This document shows, one piece after another, positions 1-22,400 of a stretch of 64,000 nt of DNA (the first letter of the stretch is position 1; each line of letters starts with the position of its first letter). A program made the position numbers and the translations under genes. The notes under the pieces were generated by a model. It was not told the DNA's origin. It was given only the letters and a program-made list of their open reading frames with translations, and searched no databases. The stretch comes from Erinaceus europaeus. Taxonomy: Eukaryota > Chordata > Mammalia > Eulipotyphla > Erinaceidae. The stretch is taken from assembly GCF_950295315.1 (NCBI RefSeq), contig NC_080177.1:84181216-84245215 (forward strand), in the 5' to 3' direction.

Positions 1-73
1 CTCCTCTGCAGGTAGGGAGCTGGGGGCTCGAACCCGGGTCCTTGAGCTTTGCGCCACATGTGCTTAACCAGCC
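1..73 (-). mobile_element. SINE-A, cut by window start
   Basis: Only the antisense tRNA-like head remains. Confidence 0.8.
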
Positions 74-147
74 TTTTCTTAATTTTGCTTTACATGCTTT
101 ACAAGTCACATGACACAAACATGTTTACTATAATATTGTAAGACTTT

Positions 148-275
148 TTTTTTTTACCAGAGCACTGCTCAGCTCTGGCATATGGTGGTACAGGGGATTG
201 AACCTGGGACTTGAGACTTTGGAGCCTCAGGCATGAGAGTCTCTGCGTAACCATTATGCTAACTACTTCTGCCCT
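148..275 (-). mobile_element. SINE-D
   Basis: Antisense; poly(T) then TACCAGAGCACTGCTCAGCT, ending in the tRNA-like head. Confidence 0.8.
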
Positions 276-588
276 GTCAGTGACTGTAAATTGTCAGTGA
301 CTTAATTGTCCTTATACTGGAGGAAGGGTAGGTGCCAATTTAAATAGGGAAGACTCCTGTTTATTCCTAAAACATGCAGAGAAGGGGAATTAGGACATTT
401 ATCAGGTTTACAATCCTATCTTAACAACATGGCTTCTGTTGTGAAAATATATTGGATATCTAGTTTAAATTGTTAGAAAAAATTGTTAAATGTAATCAGA
501 CTTAAAGTGAATATTTAGCTTTTCATTTATGCAAATCATATGTGCTTGGCACAGTCACAGATTCTCACGTTCTGTCTTAAACTTTTAA

Positions 589-9339
<8,751 letters not shown>

Positions 9340-9760
9340 ATATAGAATGATGTCAACCCAACCATTCTCCCTCCGGCCCATGCTCCCTCAGATGAAGGGC
9401 TTTTATTTTATATAAACTTGGTATCCAAGAAAGTCACTTAACTATATTAGTTTCAGGTGTATTTTCCTGTGTGTGGCCCCGGGCAGATGTTTTATATAGA
9501 GAATCTATGCAAAATGTTTGCATCTCATTTTTCTCTATCCTGGGTTATTTTTTTTTATATACAAGCTCATTTTAAGTTGAAATAAAACTTAAATCGTAGC
9601 CTTTGTATTTTTCTATATGTACCTCAAAGGTGTTTTGGCTTTTTTTTTTTTTTATACATAGTTCTGTGTTTTGAGTCTAGGAAAATACTCATTCGAATCC
9701 TATTTCTTCCCCCGCTTTGGATATCCAAATAAAGCCAGGGTACAAATCAGTATTTATCTA
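9340..9760 (+). other. C14orf28: C14orf28 3' UTR with two candidate poly(A) signals
   Basis: No repeat insertion and AT-rich after the stop codon. AATAAA occurs at 9581-9586 and 9728-9733. The true end could be further downstream; choosing the second signal is an inference. Confidence 0.6.
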
Positions 9761-9952
9761 AATTTAATACTTGAAAATACACATGACTAGGTATGTGTCT
9801 GCCTCGCCTCACTGTGATGCAAAGTGTGCTCTGGATTCACTATGGCTCTGATGTGCCCCTCAGATAGTCAGCTTGATTGAGACCTGTTGATCTGCCTAGC
9901 AACGGTTCTTGAAAATAATTTGGGAATGTTTTTCTGAGTTTTTTTTTTTTTT

Positions 9953-10197
9953 AATTTCTTTTAATATTTATTTTCCCTTTTTGTTGCCCTTGTTGTAGTT
10001 ATTATTGTTATTGATGTCTTCCTTGTTGGATGGGACAGAGAGAAACGGAGAGAGGAAGGGAAGACAGAGAGGGGGAGAGAAAGACACCTGCAGACCTGCT
10101 TCACCGCCTGTGAAGCGACTCCCCTGCAGGTGGGGAGCCGGGGGCTGGAACCTGGATCCTTAATGCCGGTTCTTGCACTTTGTGCCATGTGTGTGTT
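9953..10197 (-). mobile_element. SINE-A
   Basis: The head end is truncated after the cytosine-poor TGTGCCATGTG. Confidence 0.88.
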
Positions 10198-10322
10198 TTT
10201 TTCTTTTTAACAACAAATGACTTTAACCACTTGCAAAGTATTATAAATACGGCAGCAGATTTTAAGTTGACTCTGCTCCCTAAGTTGTTGCAAATTACAC
10301 AATTGACCTGTGCAAATTTACC

Positions 10323-10440
10323 GCTTCATTATATGCAGTGAAATATGTATGTATTTATTTGCTTAATTATATGCAATGAAATATGTATATGTATTTATTT
10401 GCTTTATTATATGCAATGAAATACGTATGTGTATTTATTT
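10323..10440. repeat. three tandem copies of a ~40-bp AT-rich unit
   Basis: GCTTAATTATATGCAATGAA... repeats at 10323, 10361 and 10401. Confidence 0.85.
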
Positions 10441-10442
10441 GC

Positions 10443-10685
10443 TTCCAGGGCTTTTCTGGAGGCTTCAGGCCTGCATGATTCTGCTGCTCCCAATAGACTT
10501 TTCTTCCCTCTTTTGGATAGTGGGTTTAAGGAGAAAGGGAGAGACAGAGAGGAGACACCCCAGACCTGCTTCCCCACTCATCGAGGCTTCCCCTGGGCGT
10601 GGTGCTCCCCAGATGTGGCCCAGGACTCAAACCCAGGTCTAGGCTCGGCCAGCTGTGTGCTCTGTCGGGTGGACATCTCGGTCCC
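10443..10685 (-). mobile_element. old SINE-A long form
   Basis: Diverged copy that keeps the CTTCCAGGG arm. Confidence 0.5.
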
Positions 10686-10689
10686 ATGT

Positions 10690-12050
10690 AACGGCAATTT
10701 CCTAATAGTAAGGTATTGCAAGGTAACACAGCCGTGAAAAATACTAGACAAGTAGACTTTTTAACAATAGAAATATGCTTTAGATTTTTATCTAAGAGAA
10801 ATTGGGTGCCTAAGAATATTTCTTTTCCTAGTAAGTCATATTGGCACACAGAAAAAAAAAATGTGTTTTTTGCAGTGACATTAGCTGCCTTGTAAGCATG
10901 TGTCCTTGGCCTGCAACGTAAATGACTGAGATTTTCATAGTTCTCATAGTATTGTGTCCTTTTAAGACCCTTCTTTCTTCCTACTGCAGTTCAGAGGTGA
11001 AGAAGAAAAAAATTAGGACTGTGCAGTGGGAAATTTTTTCTTTTTAATTTATCTCCATTCACTTTTGTGTTTACATCTCAGTAAATAGTTCCCCTTGGAT
11101 TTTGAATTGAAGCTGAAAGCAATCTGTTTGGTGACTGGCACAAAGCACAGTTCACTGCCGTGTACCACACTGCTAACAGTTTGATTTACTGCATCACCTT
11201 CTGTTGCCACAGTGCGCGCCACCCCGTGCTAAATCACTGAAGAATGGACAGACGAACGTGAGTGAAACACTGCGTGCACTGTGAGCAGATAAGAGGAGTA
11301 CTGTGTCACACAAAAGTCAATGATACTTTACCAGAAAAAGATTCACCGGGGGTTTGCTTTGATAATAGCTCTCCACATATACTTACGTCGGATTTGGTCT
11401 CAGTAAACTTTGCTGGGGAATTCTTATTGCATGAATCAAAGTATACGACAATGAAAATAGTAGCCCACACATTTACACATGAATGATATTAACAAAATTA
11501 TCCCTAATGAAAAGTTGTTCTTTTAGGGAGGGTACTGCACTTGGAGTAATACTAGTAGGTAACAAAATAATGACTTACCTACCTCACAGGGATGTTGTGA
11601 GGATTAAGATGTTTGTTAAAATCTTGACTTACACTGACCATACTAATAAAAGTGACATGACTTTTCTACCTCTTTCCTGTGTAGGCAAGTGTCCCAGTTT
11701 CTCTTCCTAATAGTTTTTCAGACTGCTCTTTTTAATTATTTAGATAGCAGCTTCTATCAGTAACGGGCTTAGGGTATCACTGAATACGAGGCAGAAGTCA
11801 GTCTGGGGTATGTTTTCATTCTAACCTAGGAGAGAGATGATGGAGGGCATGACCCACACTCAACTTCTACAGCCAGGACCTATCTACCAAAACAGACATA
11901 AGAGTTGGAAAGGACCCAAGTTGGGGGTGAGAGTGTTTTGCAGACACCAGGAGGAGAGGAGAAATTGTACCCATGTGTCAACTAGACTGTAGACCATTAC
12001 CCCCTCCAGAAAATGATTTAAAAAAAAAAAAAAAAGAGTTGAGCTTAGTT
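10690..12050. other. intergenic stretch between the convergent genes, no feature seen
   Basis: AT-rich unique sequence without SINEs. It could include extended C14orf28 3' UTR. Ends with a poly(A) run near 12020. Confidence 0.5.
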
Positions 12051-12064
12051 CAGTTTACAATTGA

Positions 12065-15000
12065 CACAACAAAGTGCTGTTTTTCAAATTTATTTTAACC
12101 ATTTTACAGTAAATGAAATTTAACCAGTTATTACAGGGCATTACCACAACAGTACACGCAAAGAATTTTTTTTTTAACAAAAGACATAATACAACCTTCA
12201 ACAAGTTAAATGCCACTTTATTCTGTAAACAAAAAACAAAATAAACCCTGACGCTAAAAAGATACATACTCGGAGGTAAAATACATACAGAAAAGACTTA
12301 GACGTCATCAACACATCCCACACCAGATCATACTCTTTGCAAGTGAGTACCAATACAGTACTCGACAAAATTGCAGAGTCCTGTTAAACTCAAAGCCATC
12401 TCTGGTTTGTGACACGGCACAGTTCATAAGGCAAAAATATAAGTATCATCATCCAGCTCTTTAATTTCACTTGTATTTTAAGGCAATCTTGGAACTTTTT
12501 GCTGAGTATTTTCAATTAAATGGGACACATGATGATCTGACAAAATTTAACAATAAACCATCTCTAAATATGTGCAATATAAAATGTATATGGATGACAT
12601 CTTTTTTTCTCTGCAAAGATGTAAACTGGATTCTTACTGACTTCATTTCCATACCAGCAAGGGGACTTGTGAACCTACAGTCTGTAAAACTTACCTGCGT
12701 CCCTCAGTCTTGACAAGTGTCTACTGACAGCAGAGTATCGTTAACTAAAAACCCAGGGTGCATCTAGCCATGGCATGATCCTATCTACTTAAAGTGCTGC
12801 TTTACAAAGAAAGTTAAAAAGTAGAGCTGGGTGTTAACTGGACATGTGACATAATTTCCTAATTTTCCATCTACCAGAGGTTATAGAGGTTATTACAAGT
12901 TTATTGAACTTTAAAATGTATATTGAATTTGATTTTCCTGAAAATGAGCACTTAGGTGACAATACCAGAAACCCAACACCAAAGCTGAAAACAAAGACAC
13001 GTCATGTGTACACATACTCCCTTCACTGTTTCACCTTGACAGTACACTTTTTTTTGTTTGTGTGTATAATTTTCTACTAGAAAATATATTGCCAAGTTCA
13101 GGAAATCTGGGGTTCTATAAATATTAAACTTTTTGTAATTCTTTTTTTTTACGTCAGTAAAACCTAAACTGTTCACTAAAAGGTACAAATGTACATAAAC
13201 TGGGTCTCTAATCACCCATGGTGCTAAAAATGAATCAAGAGACATTTTATCATCATAGTAAGGGCACACGTCTCTCTCACTGTAACTGTCCTGTAAGTGT
13301 GGAAAGACTATATCACGCCCCACTACACCCAGCACAATCTCACACATACAGTAGAAGCTCCGTATCTGTCAAACAAGGAGTGTTTCCAAGCCCAATGTCA
13401 CTTCCTTATAATTGATAACAGTTCCCATGTTTTGATATTCATTTTTAAAAACAGTATAACATGGGACTTATAGAGGTGAGGTACATTAAAAATTAAATTC
13501 CATCACTATATTTAACATGTATATAGCCGAATATCCCTAATATATTATTTTTCTAACATATTTATAAAAGGCAATTGCCTCCCAAGCTATTAAAATTATT
13601 TCAATTTCCAACTGCCACTTTCCCCCAAATACTTCTAGGCAGTATTAAGTATCTTCCTCCTCTTTGTTCAAGTGCGTTAACATTATTACTGACACTCTGA
13701 AAACTAGTAGTTGATAAATAAACATTCTAATCCTTCTAAACATAAACTGTGACTTTAAATTTACAAAGTGTCCAGAGACTCTTTCATAATAAAACTGCTC
13801 ACAAATCTATATGAAAAACATTCTGTTGCCAAATTATCAGTTACCAGGTTACATTGGTACCTCTGTTGGTTATGAACAGTGCAGTAGGCTTAGCTAACCT
13901 GAAATACATTTCTGTAAGTTTGGGTGCTTGTTATGTCTCTGTTCTCGGCTATATGATTCCTACTCTTGCCCAGGAAGATACTTAAGTCTTCACAAAGATG
14001 AAGTTCACATATTTCCAAAAAGTAACTCTGATCTAATTTTAAACTAATTTAAACTAATTTGCTCGTGGGGCTGATGAATGACTAAAGCGCTACTTAATGC
14101 CAGCGTGTGACGCATATAGGTAATTACAGTGACAATATATTCACAACAAATCCCCTTATCTTCTGAGGAGAGGGAATTAAAAATGTAATAGTATAACAAG
14201 ATCTAGTTAATTTGATTAATAAAAACAAAACTGAGCTGAGAATTGAAAACAGCATATGAGAAGACCTTTTTTTCAGCTGCTTTTCTTTCAACAGAGTCTA
14301 GGCCCATCAATAGTGCACCTTATTTCTATTCAACAGTTACTCAGATCAATTAAAAAAGTTATTGCTATATATTATGTTGATCAAACAAAGCAACATAGAA
14401 AATATTCAGCCTGTCCGTTTTATCAGTAGCTCGTGTTGAGTTGTTAATTCAGAGAGCCTAAAAAGTGCTTTGCTTGCAAGGTTTAGAATAATCTGTGCAG
14501 ATATTCCTAAGCACGGTACTACTGTGATGCTTGGAGACGCCTTCACGTGGCATTGTAGTATATGTGCAGATGTACATCTGGCAGTTCACGGAAGAACAAG
14601 GCAAACTGCAGACTGCCCAGCTATAAATAGTTTTCAGCAACTAGTGTGTGTGTGTGTGTGTGTATTATTGTCTGTATGTGTGTACATATATACATACACA
14701 CACACTAAGGAATCAACCTCTAGTTTATAATTATAAATGGCTTCTGAACGATAGTTTATAACATCATGGCACTTAAGAAAATGCAGTATGAAGTTTTTCT
14801 TAGGAAACATACACTGATCTTGCAGAGACTATAACGAGACAGAGATGGGTCAAACAATTAAGGAAAAGAAAAAATGACGGTAGTACCCACAGTAAAAGTA
14901 CTGGCATCCTAAAAAAAATGCAGGTAAAAGAAATTTGTTCAAGACTAGCAGACATTTACCAAAACATGCTAAATAAAAAATTAAGCACTTCTTTAAATAA

Positions 15001-16322
15001 GTTGTCACCTGGCTATAACTTTTTTTTTAGTCAAAGTAGAACTGAATTTAGAACCATAACTCATGTAAACATTGAGTTTCTGATTTCCTCAATTTCTAAA
15101 TTATTCAGTTACCTAAAAAGTATACAAATAGCGCTTAATTGCCTACTGCTTTATATTTAATGCATATATTTCTGTGTTAAGAAGGACACAGAACATCTAG
15201 CACAAGATGATAAAAAAATGCGTCTTTAAATCTATTGTACTTTTCAGCAACTGTGAGAAGCGTAACGTGAACCATCTACATCATTCTCGGATGTGGACAT
15301 TAGGATAATCACCAACATTTTAAATAAGCATAATTCTATCAAGCTAGTAAAAATGAAAAACACTATCAACACCTGTCATGCATTTTCCATACTGAACATC
15401 CAAAAGAGCATGATAGCCTTTTATAGATCCTACAGTTAGCACCAATTTTGTATCTGAACACTTTGAAAAAGCAGAAAACTGAAATTGTAAGGATATATGG
15501 AAAAAATCATGATGCACTGTTGGTGGTTCAATACATTTGTCAAAATATTTACATCAACACTAGGAAGTCTGATGCACAACTTAAAAAAAGAGGAAAGCCA
15601 AACCCAAAACTAATATGCCTAGCATGGACTCATCCAACTATACTAAAAACCATGTAAGCAACAAGTATCTCTTGACAGTTAAAACATCCCCCACAGGACA
15701 GTAAGAACATCTGTCTTGCAGAGTCTGAATGCCATTTAGCACAGTGAATGCTGAGATGATTCGCTAGGCCAAGTAATTTGCAACCCTTAACAAAGTATTG
15801 GGGGTGGGGAGGGAGCCCTTTATTGTTTAAAATGTGCAGCATCAACTCACACCTAGCAGACACTACTCTCTCCAGTCACTCAAGCATCGGCGTTCTCTCT
15901 TATCCAAGCTAACCATGGTGCGTATCAAAGAGGAGCTTCAAAAAATAAAAGAGTAACAAGGAGAAGCAAGGCTTTCTCCACATGGGAAACACATATGACC
16001 ATAAAACTGCTCTACACCAGCTTTTTTTTTTTTTTATTCCCCAAAAGTGCACAAATTCAACTGGCAAGACCTTTCCTAGCTTTTTGTTTTTGTTTCATTG
16101 ACTGACCGTATAATCAGAGAGCAACCAAAATTACTTGTCAGTTCCAAGTACCCTACAAAACTTCCCATCTTCATGCCATTTCAAGTTAAAAAAAAAAAAA
16201 AAACAGTGAAAATGAAAAAAGAGAAAGAAAAAAAAAAAAAAGCAGTGCAGCTTTTGGGTTCCAGAAAAGTGGGTGTTCTTCCATGTGGCATAAACGCATC
16301 TCATGCCACAAGTCCACACTCG
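12065..16322 (-). other. KLHL28: KLHL28 3' UTR, about 4.3 kb, nearly repeat-free
   Basis: AT-rich sequence after the KLHL28 stop with no recognisable SINE, in a window that otherwise carries one about every 600 bp. Minus-strand AATAAA signals occur at 12094-12089 (distal), 12223-12218 and 12905-12900, so alternative polyadenylation is possible. The 3' limit is inferred from the distal signal. Holds a short (TG)n run near 14645-14664. Confidence 0.7.
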
Positions 16323-16486
16323 TCAAAGTGCAGTCAGTCCAAAATTGCAGCGACAGTCTATCATGCCAGCTGAATCCAGCCATGTGTCCGAGATGGGGTC
16401 ATATTTCTGCACAGTATTCAGATAGGAAGACCCCGAGTGGCCCCCGACTACGTAAAGACAGTTATCAATCACCGCAGCGCCAACTC
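16323..16486 (-). CDS. KLHL28: KLHL28 last coding exon (final Kelch blade)
   Basis: Acceptor TTTCTAG ends at 16487, directly preceded by a run of 12 C in the sense direction. It encodes VGAAVIDNCLYVVGG through CRCNFGLTAL and stops at TGA (16325-16323). Confidence 0.96.
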
Positions 16487-19400
16487 CTAGAAAGGGGGGG
16501 GGGGGTTTACACAGTGATGAAGCGGATCTTACACTCAAAATTAGTCTGTATTTTAACAACTGCTTAAAGTGCATCTCAACAATGTATTGCTGATCAAACA
16601 AGTTTTACAATATATGTTACCCAGAGAGGAAAAGAAACCCCCAAGATGGAGCGGAAACCTGGCCTCAAGCTCTCTGCTGCGCTCCTCCCCCGCGAGCAAA
16701 CACTACCAAGTATCTTCTGGCTTTCCTCTTCAAAAGCTATAGCAAACAGAACTGCTCATTCTGCTTTAGTCTTCAACTTGCTTTGCGTGTTTATGTCTCA
16801 GAAGTTTCTTTAATCAAAAATGCAGAGAATATTCTGAAAGCCATTCCCAACAGTAGCCTAAAACCATTACCTTGAAATAGTGATCTGCATTTGGGTTCAA
16901 AGAACAATGTTTTGTTTGCTTGTTTGTTTGTTTTTACCAGAGCTCTGGCTTATGGGGGGGGAGGGGTTTGACCTGGGACTTTGGAGCCTCAGGCATGAGA
17001 GTCTGTTTGCATAACCCTTATGCTATCTGCCCTCTGTCAAAACAAAGACACACTTATTCTCCCTGAAAAGCAATTGTGAGTCTTGAAAAACCTCTTAACC
17101 TTGCAGTATATCACCCACCCACCCCAGCCCCTTTTTTGGATGAATGATACCAACTGAGAGAATATGAGAAAATAAACAAAGACTACTGGTGGTGCATAGG
17201 AAAAGATAAGGCGGGTGCAGACTTATACCCTGGTTAGCGCATAATTTTGTAAATCAGTATGAAGTCACTAAAGATAAAGCAATCCAAAGGGCTGGGTGTG
17301 GTAGGCCTGCAGGAGTGCACACTTTCCCATGCTCAAGGACCTCAGTTCAAGTCCCTGGTCTCCACTTGCAGGAAGGAAGCTTCTCGAGCGGTGGAGCAGT
17401 GCTGTAAGTGTGTCTGTCTGTCTCTGTCCCCCCTCCTTTTCTCCCTTCCCTTTCTGCTAATATCTCTATCATAAAAGAAGGGGGGAAAAGGGCCACCAGG
17501 AGTACTGAAGTCATTCAGGCTCTATGTCCCAGCTATAACTCTATAAAATTATTCTCTTTATGTGTGATATAAAAAATATGTATTTGAGAGCTGGGGAGAT
17601 AATGGTTTTGCAAAAAAAAAAAAAAGCTTCACATTGAGGGTTCAGTCCCCAGCACTACTACAATCCAGGGCTGAGCACTGCGCTGGTCTCTCACTCTCGG
17701 TACTTCTCTCATGAAGTAAAGAAATACACTGGCATAGTAAAGTCACAGCAAAGAAACCTACTTTCTTTTTTTCTAAAGTAGTTTTCTCAAGTTTACCACC
17801 ATCTTTTTATATTCTAAGCAAATACTACTACTGTATCCATTACAATTCCAAAACCATCACTGTAAGAACACAGCTTGATATATTTAGAAATTATTAAGTT
17901 GTTAAAAAAAAAAAAAAGAAAAGAAAAAAGAAATTAAGTTGTTCTTACCTGTCCTGGGCTCTTTCATTGGTCTGCACACAGTCCACTGATTTTGATGAGG
18001 GTCATATCTTTCAATGCTTGACAAATGTGAGACGCCATTATGTCCACCCACCACAAAAATAAAGCCTAGCATAACACCCACACCAAAGTGGATCCTTTTA
18101 TCTGCCATAGATGCAACCATCTCCCAGGAGTCCTTACTTGGGTCATAGCGTTCAACACTGCAAACAATCACAAAAAAACACAAAAGTTAATTCACATGTT
18201 CTTTGTGTGATTATTTACACTAACGCAAGATTAGAACCCCCTACAGTGAACTAATAGACAAACAGAATGGTTGTGGTCCGGGAGGTGGCACAGTGGATAA
18301 AGCACTGGGCTCGTAAGCATGGGGTCCCGAGTTCAGTCCCTGGCAGCACATGTACCAGAGTGATGTCTGGTTCTTTCTCTCTCTCCTATCTTTCTAATAA
18401 ATAAAATCTTAAAAACAAACAAACAACAACAACAAAAAAAACAATAGTTTGTTTCAAATGTTTAGATTTCGCTAAATAGTCTGGAAGGATAAATGTTTAC
18501 CCAGGTACAATCACCAATATATTGCACAAGCATTACGGTATATTAATGGTCCAAGACTTAAGAGTCAGAAGACTTGGATTTGAAGGGCTGGGTGGTGGCA
18601 CCTAGTTGAGAACACACACTGTAGTGAGCAAGGGCCCAGGTTCAAGTCCCTGCAAGGGGAGCTGGAAGACAGAGGATGAAATGCTCCAAGTGTCTCTCTC
18701 CTCAGTCTCCAGCACCACGCAGATACAGGACGACACAAGGACAATACAGATTAGGACTCCAGAAAAAATAGTTCAGTGCGACTTAGAGCTTACAGTGCGT
18801 TAGATTCTGTTGTGAGCATTTTTACCCCTTTTATCCTGCTAAGCAATGCAGAGACTGGTCACTAACACTGATACACACACAAATCTAAATTTGCCTCAAT
18901 CCATTTTATGTTTGGATTTCAAAATGGAGTACTTACATTGAAGAAATGATGTGAAATATAGTAAAAGAAATTGGACTTTTTTTTTTTCCCCCTCCATGAT
19001 TTTTGTTGGGGCTGGGTGTCTGCACTACGATCCACTGATCCTGGAGGCCATTTTTCCCATTTTGTTGCCCTTGTTGTTACCATTATTGTTGGATAGGACA
19101 GAAAAAACCCAGAAGAGAGGGGTAGAGAAAGACAGACACCTGCAGACCTGCTTCACTGCCTGTGAGGCGACTCCCCTGCAGATGGGAGCAGGGGCTCGAA
19201 CCGGGATCCTTGTGCCAGTCCTTGCGCTTTGCACCACCTGCTCTTAACGCACTGCACAACTGCCAGGCCCCCCGAGAAATTTGACTCTTATGTTGATTGA
19301 ATGCCCATGTAAGGAATTATAATAATACTCAGGAAGCAGGTTAAGTTCCCTAAGGGTTCAGCAGTACTTTAAAAATAGAAATGGGGGTTGAGGGAGTCGG

Positions 19401-22400
19401 GTGGTAGTGCAGCAGGTTAAGCGCAGGTGGTACGAAGCGCAAGGACCGGCATAAGGATCCCGTTTCAAGCCCCCAGCTCCCCACCTCCAGGGGAGTCGCT
19501 TCACAGGCGGTGAAGCAGGTCTGCAGGTGTCTATTTTCTCTCCTCCTCTCTGTCTTCCCCTCCTCTCTCCATTTCTCTGTGTCCTGTCCAACAACAATAA
19601 CCACAACAATGATAAAAAAAAAAACAAAAAACAAAAAACAAGGGCAACAAAAGGAAAAAAATAGCTTCCTGGAGCAGTGGATTCATGGTGCAGGCATCGA
19701 GCCCCAGCAGTAACCCCCAGCAAAAAAAAAAAAAAAAAAAAAAAAGGAAATGGGGGTGCTGCCTCCATGCAGCTACTCAACAGCCTGTCCCTAGCCGGAG
19801 CCGCGCACCTGTTCATGTGGGCAGGGCCGTAGCCGCCGATGGCGTAGATCGTGCCATCCAGCACAGCCGCCGCAAAGCAGCTCCGTGTGGTCGTCATCGG
19901 TGCCACGGGCTGCCACTTCCTCACTCTGGGGATGTATTTCTCCACAGACTGTAAGTACGACTGTCCGTCATAGCCGCCTAAGGCGTACAGCTCTCCTGCC
20001 AGCACCGCCACGCCCAGGGTGCTCCGGCTCTCGTTCATCTTCTCCAGAGAAGTCCAGGCGTTGGTGTCAGGATTCCAGCATTCTACTGAGTTCTCATGTT
20101 TTCTGAGGGTGAGGCCAGGACGTACTTTCGTTTCGATGCCACCTATCACGTATACTTTCTGGTCTAAAACACATATTCCAAATTCATAGCGGGGAATGTT
20201 GAGAGGTGCCAAGCCAATCCAAGAGTCATTCTGAGGGAAGTACATCTCCACACTACAGAGGAAGCAGGGAAATTAGGGTTTAAGAATCAACATGGACCAG
20301 TAGCAGACGGTTCAATTTCATTAGTGAGCAGAGACATGCCGATCAAAACCAGAGAAACCACACCAGATACTTTACAACTGAGCAAACATTTGAAATCGGA
20401 TAATGGGATATTTATTTATTTATTCCCTTTTGTTGCCCTTATTGTTTTATTGTTGTATTTATTATCGATGTTGTCGTCCTTGGATAGGACAGAGAGAAAT
20501 GGAGAGAAGAGGGGAAGACAGAGAGGGGGAGAGAAAGACAGACACCTGCAGACCTGCTTCACCGCCTGGGAAGCGACTCCCCTGCAGGTGGGGAGCCGGG
20601 GGCTCAAACTGAGACCCTTATTCCAGTCCTCGCATTTTGCACCATGTGTGCTTAACCTGCTTTGCTACAGCCCGGCCCCCTGGATAATGGGATTTAAACA
20701 CGGGGCATGAAGTGCAAGACTGGAGTAAGGAACACACTGTCTCCGTGTGACCAGTGTCAGTGGGCGCGAACTAAAGCAGCAAAGAACTCCATGCTTTCTC
20801 TTCACCTTGTAGACATGTGAACGTTATAGAGCCACAGTCTCCTCCCCGAAACAGCCACTCTATTCCGGTCAGTTGTTGAAAGACCACCACACAAGTACCC
20901 ATCAAAGGAAATGGGCAAGTAAGACGGGATGTATACACACACCCACCCTACGCCTGAGCAAGTCCTCGTAGATGGTGTGTCTGCAGCAACACTGCTTGTA
21001 ATGTCAACAACTGAAAACAGTTGAAGTGTCCACTGGCCTATCAAGTGGGTAAACTGGCAAATCGCACATGAGAACACTCTCAGTGTACAGCAATGCAAGT
21101 GAACGAGCTTCAGTTAAATGTAACAAGGCTGGGGGGCGGGCGGTGGCGCAGTGGGCTAAGCGCATGTGGCGCAAAGCGCAAGGTCTGGCCGAAAGATCCC
21201 GGTTCGAGCCCCCGGCTCCCCACCTGCAGGGGAGTCGCTTCCCAGGCGGTGAAGCAGGTCTGCAGGTGTCTGTCTTTCTCTCCCCCTCTCTGTCTGCCCC
21301 TCCTCTCTCCATTTCTCTCTGTCCTGTCCAACAACAAACGACATCAACAATGGCAATAATGATAGCCACAGCGAGGCTACAACAACAAGGGCATCAAAAG
21401 GGGAAAAAAATGGCCTCCAGGAGCGGTGGATTCATGGTGCAGGCGCCGAGCCCAGCAATAACCCTGGAGGAAAGAAAAGAAAAAAATGTAACAAAGCTGA
21501 CTCTTAGAATGTTGAAGAAAAAAAAAAGCCAGAGTAGAAGAAATATATTCTCTACTGCTTCCTAAATTTATATCAACTTCAAAAACATTTCTAGTCTCTG
21601 GATTAGCAGTAGTGGCTGTGATTGTCACTGGGAAGGACAAGGAGGGAATTCTAGGATGGCTTCTGAGTGTCGGTCACATTCTCCTTCTTGAACTGGTCTA
21701 CATAATGCCCACTTAGTGAGAATTCAAAGATGTGTAGTACATTTGGGATAAGATAGCTTCCTGTGCATAATACTGCAATCACGCTGTGAATAGACTATGT
21801 AGTTAGGCAGACAGGAAACAGCCCCTATAGCAAAGCAAGGAAATAAGTCAGCTGGCGTGGCACAGGGTTTGCTGGGCCTCCTGGGGTGACCGCCAGTCGC
21901 GTGTACTAGAATGGTGCTGCTCTCTCCATGGAGTCCACCTCACATACACACATCTTTTTGTTAAGTATTTTATTTATTAATGAGAAAGGTGGACAGAGAG
22001 AAAGAACACCCATTTTGCAGTAGTGCAGCGTTTAAGAACACTGTTGACTGTCCATAGTCCACGCAGAGTTACAACTCCACACTTTAACAACATGCTGACA
22101 GTTCCTTAAGAAAACTACTTTAGAGACTTCACGTGTGGAATGACAACCCTTCAACTTCATTACTCGGGTGAGACCTTTCCTTTTATAGTACACTCTAATT
22201 TCATCTCAGGTAGTTCACTTTCTAACAAAGTCCCATAACCTAGATATACACCAGTTTCTGTGAGAGAGAGCTTATGTGCACACGTATCTATAAACTAGTG
22301 CAAAATATATACCTGAAAGCAGGATTACACTAGAGTTTGCAGTGAGTACCCCCCTAACACTTCCTCTCCACTATTCCAAGCTTGGGATCCATGATTGCTC

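Noticed and set aside
19358..19808. Extension of KLHL28 exon 2 past 19809
   Set aside because: After GGYGPAHMN the frame leaves the Kelch sequence and reads intron and antisense SINE; the next Kelch blade is in the exon at 18157.
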